Shown: piece after piece, positions 52,814 through 60,836 of the stretch
Numbering within the stretch: the stretch's first letter is position 1
Layout: each line of letters starts with the position of its first letter
Origin: DATLMR01 sp035634255
GTDB taxonomy: Bacteria; Acidobacteriota; Blastocatellia; UBA7656
Direction of reading: 5' to 3'
Assembly: GCA_035634255.1 (NCBI GenBank)
Contig: DASQDI010000079.1
Span: 65,273 to 129,272 of the forward strand
DNA length: 64,000 nucleotides
The notes under the pieces: generated by a model
Databases searched by the model: none
The model's input: only the letters and a program-made list of their open reading frames with translations
Told to the model about the DNA's origin: nothing
Made by a program: the position numbers and the translations under genes

Positions 52814-53197
52814 ATGGAGATCAGGACGATAGAGACCACCGACGCGCCGGCCGCGGGAGGCCATTACTCGCAGGCGGTTGTTCATAACGGGATAATCTAC
52901 GTTGCCGGGCAGCTCGGCTTCGTGCCCGGATCGAGTGAGAGGCGCGTGGGCTCAATCGAGGAGCAGACGGAGCGCGCGCTCGAAAACGTCAGGGCGATCC
53001 TCAAAGCGGCGGGCAGTGACCTGAACCGCGTTCTGCGGATGACGATATACATCTCTGACATCGAGCTGTGGGGCCCGGTCAATCAGGTCTACGCGCGGAT
53101 GATGGGGGAGCACCGCCCCGCGCGCGCGATAGTACCCGTCAAGGATCTGCACTACGGCTATCAGATAGAGATTGAAGCGACGGCCGCCGCCGGCTGA
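52814..53197 (+). CDS. RidA family enamine/imine deaminase
   Basis: 127 residues from the ATG at 52814; a GTG at 52802 is possible but overlaps the site CGAGGTGA. The RidA fold is clear: YSQAVVHNGIIYVAGQLG, QTERALENVRAILKAAGSDLNRVLRMTIY split across the middle, and HRPARAIVPV with the catalytic Arg. RidA hydrolyses reactive enamines and imines, releasing ammonia. Placed right after a dehydrogenase and before a PLP lyase, it would remove the reactive 2-aminoacrylate-type products of the pathway. Confidence 0.9.
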   Translation: MEIRTIETTDAPAAGGHYSQAVVHNGIIYVAGQLGFVPGSSERRVGSIEEQTERALENVRAILKAAGSDLNRVLRMTIYISDIELWGPVNQVYARMMGEHRPARAIVPVKDLHYGYQIEIEATAAAG

Positions 53198-53206
53198 GGC
53201 AAGTCT

Positions 53207-53659
53207 ATGACGGAAGAACTCGATTATGAAGCGATGCTGCGCGTGGCCATAGACGAGGCGCGCGAGGGGCTGGCCGAAGGCGGGATACCGATTGGCGCGG
53301 CCCTGTTTCACAGGAGCGGGCGGCTTTTGGGCCGCGGGCACAACCGGCGCGTGCAGGAGGGCGACCCGTCGATTCATGGCGAGACGGACGCCTTTCGTAA
53401 AGCGGGGCGGCAGACTAATTACCGCGACACCATAATGGTCACCACGCTCGCGCCGTGCTGGTATTGCAGCGGGCTCGTGCGGCAGTTCAAGATAAGCACG
53501 GTCGTCGTGGGCGAGTCCGACACCTTCCGCGGCGGCATCGACTGGCTGCGGGAGAACGGGGTCGAGGTGATAGAGATGGACTCCCAGGAGTGCAAAGAAA
53601 TGCTGTCGGACTTCATCGCCAAGCACCCCGAAATATGGAACGAGGACATCGGGGAATAG
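53207..53659 (+). CDS. Nucleoside/cytosine deaminase-like zinc enzyme
   Basis: 150 residues of the cytidine-deaminase-like fold. The zinc motifs are HGETDAFRKAG (His-x-Glu, catalytic Glu) and APCWYCSGLV (PCxxC). RGGIDWLRENGVEVIEMD completes the family pattern, which resembles yeast-type cytosine deaminases and guanine deaminases. It converts an amino group on a ring to a keto group. Its presence in a catabolic operon with RidA and a dehydrogenase points to an amine or ring-compound degradation route rather than salvage. GAGGCAAGTCT lies upstream. Confidence 0.85.
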   Translation: MTEELDYEAMLRVAIDEAREGLAEGGIPIGAALFHRSGRLLGRGHNRRVQEGDPSIHGETDAFRKAGRQTNYRDTIMVTTLAPCWYCSGLVRQFKISTVVVGESDTFRGGIDWLRENGVEVIEMDSQECKEMLSDFIAKHPEIWNEDIGE

Positions 53660-53741
53660 GCGCTTCAGAGCGGTCGGTATTCCTCGCGCATGTCAGAACG
53701 GTTTGGCCGCTCGGGCCAGACCTTCCGGGAGAATCCTTCTC

Positions 53742-54905
53742 ATGTCTAGAAACTTCAGGAACATCGAAACAAAATTGATCCACGCGGGCGAGCCCTCTCC
53801 CCGCATAAACGGCGCGGCCGTCATGCCGATATTTCAGTCGGCCACGTACGAATACTCGGACGTGACGAGCTATCACGATGTCAGGTACATCCGCCTGAAC
53901 AACACTCCGAACCACCTGGCCCTGGGGCAAAAGCTGGCGGCGCTCGAAAACGCGGAGGCGGCGTTCGTCGCCGCGAGCGGCATGGCGGCCATCACCACGG
54001 CGCTGCTGACGACCCTGAAGGCGGGCGATCACCTTCTCGTGCAGAGCACCCTTTACGGGGGCACTCACGATTTCATCACCAGAGATTTCGCGGGCTTCGG
54101 CATCGCTTACGACTTCATCGACGCGAGCCTTCCCGACTCGTGGGAGGGCAAGCTGCGCCCGAACACGAAGGCGGTGTACGTCGAGTCGATCTCGAACCCT
54201 CTGCTCGAAGTGGGCGAGCTTTCGAGGGTCGTCGAGTTCGCGAAGGCCAACAACCTCGTCTCGCTCATCGACAACACCTTCGCGAGCCCGGTCAACTTCC
54301 GCCCGGCCGAGCACGGCTTCGACCTCTCCCTGCACAGCTGCACCAAGTACCTCAACGGCCACACCGATATAGTGGCGGGCGCGTGCATCGGCCGGGCCGA
54401 CCTGATCGAGGGCGTTCTGCACAAGCTCAATCACATGGGCGGGACCCTCGACCCGCACGCGGCCTTCCTGCTCCACCGCGGCATGAAGACGCTCGCTCTG
54501 AGGGTCAGGCACCAGAACGAGAGCGCGCACAGGATAGCCCAACACCTCGAATCGCACCCGTCAATCGCGAGGGTCAATTACCCCGGACTCGAAAAACATC
54601 CGGGCCACCGGATCGCCCGCGAGATGTTCGACGGCTTCGGAGGCATGCTGAGCTTTGAAGTGCGGGGCGGCCTCGAAGCCGCCGAAAGATTCATTAAGAG
54701 AACGACCATACCCATCATCGCCCCGAGCCTCGGGGGAGTCGAGACTCTGCTCACGCGGCCGGCGTCGACTTCGCACTTAGGGATGCCGCGCGAGGAGCGC
54801 GAGAGGGTAGGCATCACCGACAGCCTCGTTCGGATGTCGGTCGGGATCGAAGCGACCGACGATCTGATCGAAGACCTGGATCAGGCTTTGAAAGAGGTCG
54901 GGTAG
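53742..54905 (+). CDS. Cys/Met metabolism PLP-dependent lyase-like enzyme
   Basis: 387 residues from the ATG at 53742 (MSRNFRNIETKLIHAG), preceded by GGGAGAATCCTTCTC. Typical features are SATYEYSDVTSYHDVRYIRLNN, SGMAAITTALLTTLKAGDHLL (PLP phosphate region), VYVESISNPLLEV, and LHSCTKYLNGHTDIVAG with the PLP-binding Lys. It belongs to the cystathionine/methionine gamma-lyase or homocysteine-type branch; the exact substrate is not resolved. Last gene of the operon, it ends inside the large shared hairpin with senB. Confidence 0.88.
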   Translation: MSRNFRNIETKLIHAGEPSPRINGAAVMPIFQSATYEYSDVTSYHDVRYIRLNNTPNHLALGQKLAALENAEAAFVAASGMAAITTALLTTLKAGDHLLVQSTLYGGTHDFITRDFAGFGIAYDFIDASLPDSWEGKLRPNTKAVYVESISNPLLEVGELSRVVEFAKANNLVSLIDNTFASPVNFRPAEHGFDLSLHSCTKYLNGHTDIVAGACIGRADLIEGVLHKLNHMGGTLDPHAAFLLHRGMKTLALRVRHQNESAHRIAQHLESHPSIARVNYPGLEKHPGHRIAREMFDGFGGMLSFEVRGGLEAAERFIKRTTIPIIAPSLGGVETLLTRPASTSHLGMPREERERVGITDSLVRMSVGIEATDDLIEDLDQALKEVG

Positions 54906-54943
54906 GGGCGGGCGGATTCAGCCGCGCCCCTACCCGACCTCTT
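54892..54943. terminator. Convergent hairpin with 19-bp perfect arms carrying both stop codons
   Basis: AAGAGGTCGGGTAGGGGCG (54892-54910) and CGCCCCTACCCGACCTCTT (54925-54943) are perfect complements with a 14-base loop. The arms encode the last codons and stop of the PLP enzyme (EVG*) and of senB (EVG*) on opposite strands. This would terminate both transcripts and is a striking example of shared C-terminal coding. Confidence 0.85.
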
Positions 54944-55901
54944 CGATCAACGCGGCCCATGCCGCTTCCTCTAAAGCCGGGTCGAACGTCGGGGCCAGCT
55001 TCTCGCACCGATCTTTAAGCTCGCCTAAAAAGGCGGGATCATCTTCGGCCCGGCGCATCAGCCCCGCGAGCCCTTCCGTGTCTCCCACGTTGAAGTACCC
55101 CGGATAATCTTCTCCGAGCAACCCGACCGACCCTGCGATGCGCGACGACAGCACGGGCGTCCCGGCGACGATTGCCTCGGAGATCACGTTCGCGCCGCCT
55201 TCGAGTCGCGAGGAGAGCACGCACAACCGGCTGCCTCGGAGCACGTCGCGGACGCGCGCCGGGGGCTGCTCTCCGAGCCAGAGGTAGCGCGGGTTTTTTC
55301 CCATCTCTTCTCTCGCCCGCCGGGCCATCACGTCCGACATCGCTCCGCCCAGATGCCGCACTCGGATGCGCGAGGACTCGGGGAGGAGGCGCGCCGCCCG
55401 GCCCGCGCGAAACGGGTCTTTGACCGGGCGCAGGTGCCCGATCACGCAGACCTCGAAGAAGCGGCGGGAGCGTTCTTTCGTCCCTCTAGCCTCTCTCGCC
55501 TCTCCTGATTTAACTAAGACCGATTGGAGGATGACGCGCGTCTTATCCCTCCACTCGGGTATCAACTCTTCGCACGCTTTCGGTTGCAGCACGACGATGC
55601 GCGCGGCGAGGTCGAGGGATTTTCGCGCCCGCCCGCTTCTCTTCAGATCGGTGTAAAGGTCGGTGCCGGTGAGGGCGACGACGAGAGGCTTTTCCGGGTG
55701 CTCGCCATGAAAGCGGCTTATGGACCCGTGGCTGCGGCGTGCGTGCAGGGCTATCAACATGTCGAGGGGCTCGCCTTCGTACTCCTGCCGGATCGTAACG
55801 CGATGGCTCAGGCCCTTGAGGAACCCCGCCCACCTGAGCGCCGTCACTCGGTTTCCGTAGCGCGAGCCGGGAGGAGCGGGCGTGATTATTCCGATTCTCA
55901 T
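54930..55901 (-). CDS. senB: Selenosugar synthase SenB
   Basis: 323 residues from the ATG at 55901, four bases after the senA stop. It is a GT-B glycosyltransferase of the TIGR04348 type: IGIITPAPPGSRYGNRVTALRWAGFL, LIALHARRSHGSISRF, VALTGTDLYTDL, VVLQPKACEEL and CVIGHLRPVKDPFR. SenB transfers selenium from selenophosphate to UDP-sugar, giving a seleno-sugar used by SenA. The C-terminus folds into a shared hairpin with the PLP gene. Placed directly after senA and in an operon headed by selD. Function is assigned by homology and context. Confidence 0.85.
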   Translation of the reverse strand: MRIGIITPAPPGSRYGNRVTALRWAGFLKGLSHRVTIRQEYEGEPLDMLIALHARRSHGSISRFHGEHPEKPLVVALTGTDLYTDLKRSGRARKSLDLAARIVVLQPKACEELIPEWRDKTRVILQSVLVKSGEAREARGTKERSRRFFEVCVIGHLRPVKDPFRAGRAARLLPESSRIRVRHLGGAMSDVMARRAREEMGKNPRYLWLGEQPPARVRDVLRGSRLCVLSSRLEGGANVISEAIVAGTPVLSSRIAGSVGLLGEDYPGYFNVGDTEGLAGLMRRAEDDPAFLGELKDRCEKLAPTFDPALEEAAWAALIEEVG

Positions 55902-55905
55902 TTTT

Positions 55906-57243
55906 TTATTGAATCGCGCAGGTGCGAAAACCCGCAAGCACATCGCGCCGGTCCGGCTTATAGAAATTGCGGTACTGATTCCGTATCAACACAGACCGCG
56001 TCGCCCAGCACCCCCCGCGCAGGACTTTATGATCGCCAAACCACGGCTCGGAGTATTCTTTGTACGGCCCCGCCTCGAAACCGGGGAAGGGATTGAAGTC
56101 AGTGGAGGTCCACTCCCACACGTTGCCTATCATCTGCCGGCAGCCGAAAGGGCTGTCGCCTTCGGGCAGGGCCGCGACATCGATGACGTTCATCGCGCGC
56201 CAGTCGAGGTTGGCCCGCTCGGGAGTCGGCGGCTCGTCCCCCCACGGGTACGGGCGCTTGCTCCCCGAAAGCGGGAGGCCGTCGGGCGAAGGCTCCAAGG
56301 AGGCGGCCGCCTCCCACTCGGCTTCGGTCGGCAGGCGGCGGCCCGCCCACCGGCAGTAGGCCTCGGCTTCGTGCCAGTTGACATGGATGACGGGAAGCCC
56401 TTCTCCGAGCGGAATCACTTCATCGAAATGGCGGCGGGCCCATCCTTCAGAAGAAGTTCTCTCCCAGTATATCGGGCACAGGGCCTTCGCACGCTCGCGC
56501 CAGCGCCAGCCCTCTTCGCTCCAGAACTCGCGCCGCTCGTACCCGTGATCATCGACGAAGCCGGCGAACTCCGCATTAGTGACCGCCGTCTTCGAGATCG
56601 AGAAGGGCCGGACTTCGACCGGGTGCTCCCACTGCTCGTTGTCGAATACGAAAGGGGAATTTTTCGCGCCGCCGAGCATGAACTCGCCTCCGGGAATGCG
56701 CGCATCGCCCGCGACTTTCGCCGACGCGACCCCGGTCGGTTCGAGCCCGCGCGCATTCGCCTGCCCGACGCGGGGCCGGGGGTAGCTCAAGGTCTGGCGC
56801 GTGTAGGTCAGGGCTTCCGAGTGCATGTACTCGTGAAAGAGCACGAGCTGGAGGAAGTAATTCTCGTCGTACCCGCCCGCCCGCCCGCTATGATTCGCGC
56901 CGCCCCTGACCCGGTCGAGCACGCTCTGCATGTAGCTCAGAGTCTCCTCCCGCGACGGCAGGGGCAGGTCCCATCTGGTGTCGTGCTCGACGCGCGCCGA
57001 ATCGTAGAGCGCGTCCCCGTGTTCGAGGATGGGCGGGTTGCCCCGCAGGTGCCGCAGGACCCAGTACTCCTGAAACCACGCGACATGGCCCGCCTCCCAG
57101 AGCAGGGGGTTGATGATGCCGAGGCGCGGCCCCATCATCTGCCCGTCGCTCAGGTCTTCGATGAGCTCAAGCGTGCGCTCGCGCGCCTCTTCGAGCATGC
57201 CCAATATTTCGGTCTTGGAAGGGACCGACTGCTTCGCTCCCAT
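55906..57243 (-). CDS. senA: Selenoneine synthase SenA (EgtB-like)
   Basis: 445 residues; the ATG at 57243 has GGAGGGAGAAGC upstream. The N-terminal DinB-like domain provides iron-binding His: AGHVAWFQEY (His53) and LFHEYMHSEALTY (His137, His141). The C-terminal domain (about 180-445) is formylglycine-generating-enzyme/sulfatase-like: PGGEFMLGG, RRLPTEAEWEAAASL, MIGNVWEWTST, VLRGGCWATR and YRNFYKPDRRDVLAGFR. SenA joins the seleno-sugar selenium to hercynine-type histidine betaine, in the selenoneine pathway. It differs from EgtB by operon context with SenB and SelD. The hercynine-forming EgtD is not in this window and must act elsewhere. Confidence 0.85.
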   Translation of the reverse strand: MGAKQSVPSKTEILGMLEEARERTLELIEDLSDGQMMGPRLGIINPLLWEAGHVAWFQEYWVLRHLRGNPPILEHGDALYDSARVEHDTRWDLPLPSREETLSYMQSVLDRVRGGANHSGRAGGYDENYFLQLVLFHEYMHSEALTYTRQTLSYPRPRVGQANARGLEPTGVASAKVAGDARIPGGEFMLGGAKNSPFVFDNEQWEHPVEVRPFSISKTAVTNAEFAGFVDDHGYERREFWSEEGWRWRERAKALCPIYWERTSSEGWARRHFDEVIPLGEGLPVIHVNWHEAEAYCRWAGRRLPTEAEWEAAASLEPSPDGLPLSGSKRPYPWGDEPPTPERANLDWRAMNVIDVAALPEGDSPFGCRQMIGNVWEWTSTDFNPFPGFEAGPYKEYSEPWFGDHKVLRGGCWATRSVLIRNQYRNFYKPDRRDVLAGFRTCAIQ

Positions 57244-57261
57244 AAAGCTTCTCCCTCCGCG

Positions 57262-59034
57262 TCAGATCGAAGTGCGGTACGCGCGCAGGCGATTGCCGAT
57301 CCAGTCGGTCGCGATCACCAGAGCGTAGATGACGATTATCAACGTGCTGACGCGGGAATAAAACCCGAGTTGGATGTTGTTATAGATGGCGAGCCCGAGC
57401 CCCCCGCCCCCCACGAGGCCGAGCACGGTGGAGACGCGCAGGTTCATCTCCCACCGCAGGACCGTGTAGCTCACGAGGGTCGGGCGCGCCTGCGGGAGGA
57501 TGCCCCAGATCAGGATTTGCAGGGGGCGAGCGCCGCCCGCGCGCAGCGCTTCGAGCGGGCGCTCCGGCGCTTCTTCAATTGTCTCGGCGTAGAGCTTGCC
57601 GAGGACTCCGCCCGTGTGCAGCCCGATTGCGATGGTGCCCGCGAATGGCCCGAGCCCCACGGCCAAAATGCAGATCAGCACCCAAACGAGCTCCGGTATC
57701 GACCTGAGCCCGTTGAGCGCGAGGCGCATGGAGAAGTAAATAACCCTGCGCGCGGTTCGTTCCGCCCGCGAGCGGTGGCCCGCCTCGTCGGCCCGGTGGA
57801 GTATCAGCCTTGAAGTCGCGGGCAGGGAGAGCGCCGCGCCGATGGCGATGCCGAGCAACGTCCCGATCACGGAGATTCCGACGGTCTGCATCAGGGGCTC
57901 TCGGAGCGAGAGAAGGAAGGCCGCGTCAAGCTCGGGCGGCATCATCGCCCGGATGAAGCGCGACACCCGCGCGAGCAGTTGCGGGTCGAGCAGGGAGCCG
58001 CTGAAGAACCCCGTGGCGTAGAAGCTCCACGCGAAGGCCGCGAACACCAGCACGGACAGGGCGCGCGTCCGTGCCTTCCCCGCCGGCAGCAGTCTGCGAA
58101 GGAACCCGCGCGGGTCTTCGAGGTGCTGGTGGGCGAGCGAGCCCGCCGGCGCGTTAGCGTGCAGGCGCGACCGAGTCCACCGGCTGACAGTCTCGGTCCC
58201 AGCGACCAAAATAATGAGCGCGATGATGAGCGTGAGCACCTGCCCGTATTCGAAGAGTCGCATCGACAGGTTGATCTCGTACCCGATGCCGCCGGCCCCG
58301 ATGAATCCCAGGACGGAAGCCGCGCGCACGCAGCACTCGAACGAGTAGAGCGTGTAGGCGATGGCGGCGGGAGTCGCCTGCGGCCAGATGGCGCGCAGGA
58401 ATACCTGCGCGCGCGTCGCCCCGCTCGCGTGCAGGGCTTCGAGCGGGCGCGGGTCCACGTCTTCGAATACGTCGGCGTAGACCCTGCCCAGCACTCCGCA
58501 ATAGCTGACCCCCAGAGCGAGCGTGCCCGCGAGCGAGCCGAGCCCGACGGCGACGACGAAGAGCAGGCCCCACATCAGGTCCGGCACCGCGCGCAGGAAC
58601 CCGAGAATGGCGCGGGCGGCCTTGCTCATCAACGAGAGCATCGCCGTGAGGAAGCCGGCTTTCTCCCCCGACATCAAAACTCCGCGCTCCCAGAGGCTCT
58701 TTGTCGCCAGCACGCCCAGAGGCATGCTGATCAGGATCGAGAGCGCGGTGCCGGCGAGGGCGATGGCCAGCGTTTGCGCGGAGGCGACCGCCGCGACGCG
58801 CAGGAATGGGGCGGAGAGGTCGGGCGGGAACAGCCCTTTGACGAACGCCCAGACTGACGCGAGCGAGACGGGGTCGAGTAAGGCCGAGGGGCGGATTTCG
58901 GCGGCCCTCCAGCAGGCGAGCAGGAGGAAGGCGCAGGCCCCCGCCGCGACGAGGCGGCGGAGTGTCTGGGAGTCATCTCCGCGCGAGGCGCGCGCGAGAT
59001 CAGCGGGCGCAGTTTCGTTGGAATTTCCGGTCAC
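57262..59034 (-). CDS. Fused duplicated PhnE-like ABC permease, selenium-type
   Basis: 590 residues from a GTG at 59034 (VTGNSNETAP); it overlaps the ATPase gene by 35 bases. It contains two BPD-type permease domains joined in one chain: about 60-300 and 310-590, each with an EAA-like loop (RPLEALHASGATRAQVFLRAIWPQA, RPLEALRAGGARPLQILIWGILPQARPTL). Duplicated fused PhnE proteins are found with selenate-type importers. It would pass substrate through the inner membrane with the linked ATPase and binding protein. Phosphonate is an alternative, but the neighbours are all selenium genes. Confidence 0.8.
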   Translation of the reverse strand: MTGNSNETAPADLARASRGDDSQTLRRLVAAGACAFLLLACWRAAEIRPSALLDPVSLASVWAFVKGLFPPDLSAPFLRVAAVASAQTLAIALAGTALSILISMPLGVLATKSLWERGVLMSGEKAGFLTAMLSLMSKAARAILGFLRAVPDLMWGLLFVVAVGLGSLAGTLALGVSYCGVLGRVYADVFEDVDPRPLEALHASGATRAQVFLRAIWPQATPAAIAYTLYSFECCVRAASVLGFIGAGGIGYEINLSMRLFEYGQVLTLIIALIILVAGTETVSRWTRSRLHANAPAGSLAHQHLEDPRGFLRRLLPAGKARTRALSVLVFAAFAWSFYATGFFSGSLLDPQLLARVSRFIRAMMPPELDAAFLLSLREPLMQTVGISVIGTLLGIAIGAALSLPATSRLILHRADEAGHRSRAERTARRVIYFSMRLALNGLRSIPELVWVLICILAVGLGPFAGTIAIGLHTGGVLGKLYAETIEEAPERPLEALRAGGARPLQILIWGILPQARPTLVSYTVLRWEMNLRVSTVLGLVGGGGLGLAIYNNIQLGFYSRVSTLIIVIYALVIATDWIGNRLRAYRTSI

Positions 59035-59845
59035 TACAGTCCGTGTCGCTCGGGTGCTCCGATTCGCGCGAATCTTTCCCGTCCGAAGAAGGGCCGATAG
59101 AGTAGAGGGCTTCAAGCGCTCCGGGGCCGACCTCGGCAGAGGGCGCGTCGAATGCGAGCCGCCCGCCCTGAAGGGCGACGAGGCGGGGGAAATAGCGCAG
59201 GGCCATCTCCACGTCGTGAAGCGTCACGACCAGCGTGCGCCCCCCTGTTTCGGCGATGTTCAACAGCATAGAGCCTATCGATTCGGTCAGCGCCGGATCG
59301 AGCGACGCGAAGGGCTCGTCGGCCAGGATCACGTCCGGGTCCTGCATCAGCACGCGCGCGATGGCGAGCCGCTGCTGCTGCCCGCCCGACAACTCGTCGG
59401 CGCGGGCGAACCGCTTGTCCGCCAGCCCGACCGATTCGAGCGTCGCCGTCGCCTGCTCGACCTCCTGCCTGCTCGGGCGGATCGCCGCGCGGATCGTGTG
59501 CAGGAGTGACCAGCTTCCGAGCCGCCCACATAGAGTGTTGTCGAGCGCCGAGAGCGAAGGCACGAGGTAGTGCTGCTGATAGATCGTCCCTATGCGCCGC
59601 CGCATCGCCCGCAGCTCGCGGCCAGAAAGCCTCGCGACCTCCCGCCCCTCGAACAGCAGGGACCCGCTCGACGAGCGCAGAGTCGCGTTGAGCAGTCTGA
59701 AGAGGGTCGTCTTGCCCGCGCCGGATGGGCCGACCAGAGCCAGCCGCTCGCCCCTTCGCACGTTGAAGCTCAGGCCCGCGACCGCATCCACCGGGCCTGA
59801 GCGCGTTTGGTAACTCTTCGTGACTTCGTTGAGAGAATAGATCAC
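59000..59845 (-). CDS. PhnC-like ABC transporter ATPase, selenium-type
   Basis: 281 residues. Walker A ALVGPSGAGKTTLFRLLNAT, signature SGGQQQRLAIARVL, Walker B DPDVILADEPFASLDP and the H-loop TLHDVEMAL are all present. The Q-loop region GTIYQQHYLVPSL is typical of PhnC. It powers import with the fused PhnE-like permease. The ATG at 59845 overlaps the TGA of the binding-protein gene by 4 bases. The last ~30 residues (SREHPSD-like acidic/Ser-rich tail) extend past the permease start. Confidence 0.88.
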   Translation of the reverse strand: MIYSLNEVTKSYQTRSGPVDAVAGLSFNVRRGERLALVGPSGAGKTTLFRLLNATLRSSSGSLLFEGREVARLSGRELRAMRRRIGTIYQQHYLVPSLSALDNTLCGRLGSWSLLHTIRAAIRPSRQEVEQATATLESVGLADKRFARADELSGGQQQRLAIARVLMQDPDVILADEPFASLDPALTESIGSMLLNIAETGGRTLVVTLHDVEMALRYFPRLVALQGGRLAFDAPSAEVGPGALEALYSIGPSSDGKDSRESEHPSDTDCSDRKFQRNCAR

Positions 59846-60735
59846 TTCATCAACCCCGCGTCCCTCGCCGCCTGCCGCAGCTTGTCGTAATCGCTGTCCT
59901 GGGCCTTCACGTACTTCGTCGCGCCGAGCAGGTCGAGGAAGGGCTTGTGCTCGGGATTATTCGAGTCGAGTTTAAGGAGGGCCTGGCTGAAAGCGTCCGA
60001 CAGCTTCGGGTCGAGCCCTTTGCGCGCGACCCAGATGTAATCGAAAAAAGGCGGGGTCGTGTAGAAGACCTTCACCTGCGCGGGGTCGATCTTCTTCTCG
60101 TCGACCATCCTCTGAAAGACCGCTTCGTCGAGCGCGCCCGCGTCCACTTTTCTGTTTGCGACGGCCAGGGCCGTGGCGTCGTGGCCCCCGGTGTAGATCG
60201 CCTTGCTGATGACTTCGGGGTCCACTTTCGCCTCGCGCATGAAGTATTCGGGCATCAGATGCCCCGAGGTGGAGTTTACGTCTCCGAAGGCGAACGTGCG
60301 CCCTTTGAGGTCGTCGAGGCTGCCGATGTTAGTGCCATTGTGAGTGATGAAGAAGCTGTGAAACTCGCGGTCGCGCGTGCGCTGGACGAGGGGCTGGACG
60401 CCCGCGCGCGCGGAAGCCTGAACGTAAGTGAACCCTCCGAAATAAGCGATGTCCACCTGGTCGTTGGCGGCGGCTTCGACGACGGCGGCGTAGTTGGTCG
60501 GCACGGTCAGGTCGACCTTCGCGCCGGTCTCTTTCTCGAGGTACGCGACGAAGGCCTGGCTCTCGCGGATTATCTTGCCGGGGTCGGTCGTCGGGATCAT
60601 GCTGAGCCGCAGGGTCGGCTGCGGAGGGGCGGAGGCCGGGTCGCCTCCGTCGCAGGCGGAAGCGAAAGTGAAAGCACAGAGCAGGGCTACCGCTAACGCG
60701 AATCGCGGGCGAGTGTTCTCAGGAGAAGTTGTCAT
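59842..60735 (-). CDS. PhnD-like ABC binding lipoprotein, putative selenate/selenium type
   Basis: 297 residues from the ATG at 60735, with AAGGAAG upstream. The lipobox FASAC ends at Cys28, so the mature protein is membrane-tethered. The periplasmic-binding fold has SMIPTTDPGKIIRESQAFVAYL, VDIAYFGGFTYVQASARAGV, VNSTSGHLMPEYFM and GGHDATALAVANRKVDAGALDE. This matches PF12974-type PhnD proteins, including the NCBI family named for a putative selenate transporter often found beside selD. Its first position in the transporter set, directly after selD, supports selenium rather than phosphonate. Confidence 0.83.
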   Translation of the reverse strand: MTTSPENTRPRFALAVALLCAFTFASACDGGDPASAPPQPTLRLSMIPTTDPGKIIRESQAFVAYLEKETGAKVDLTVPTNYAAVVEAAANDQVDIAYFGGFTYVQASARAGVQPLVQRTRDREFHSFFITHNGTNIGSLDDLKGRTFAFGDVNSTSGHLMPEYFMREAKVDPEVISKAIYTGGHDATALAVANRKVDAGALDEAVFQRMVDEKKIDPAQVKVFYTTPPFFDYIWVARKGLDPKLSDAFSQALLKLDSNNPEHKPFLDLLGATKYVKAQDSDYDKLRQAARDAGLMK

Positions 60736-60836
60736 CTGTCGGTTCTTCCTTAGTTGATTTAGGTTTGCCTTCAAGAGCCAATCACGAACTGTTCATGGCG
60801 AGGAGGCAAAGGTCTAAAGAAAAACCGGCGCGCCCC

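Noticed and set aside
55906..57243. EgtB of ergothioneine synthesis
   Set aside because: The N-terminal and C-terminal domains fit both EgtB and SenA, but adjacency to senB and selD without egtD favours SenA.
55882..57813. Long plus-strand open frame (643 codons) opposite senA and the permease
   Set aside because: Antisense shadow of high-G+C coding sequence; no protein-like motifs.
57262..60735. PhnCDE-like genes as a phosphonate uptake system
   Set aside because: No phosphonate-degrading genes are near and all flanking genes are selenium genes; selenium oxyanion import fits better, though substrate is not proven.
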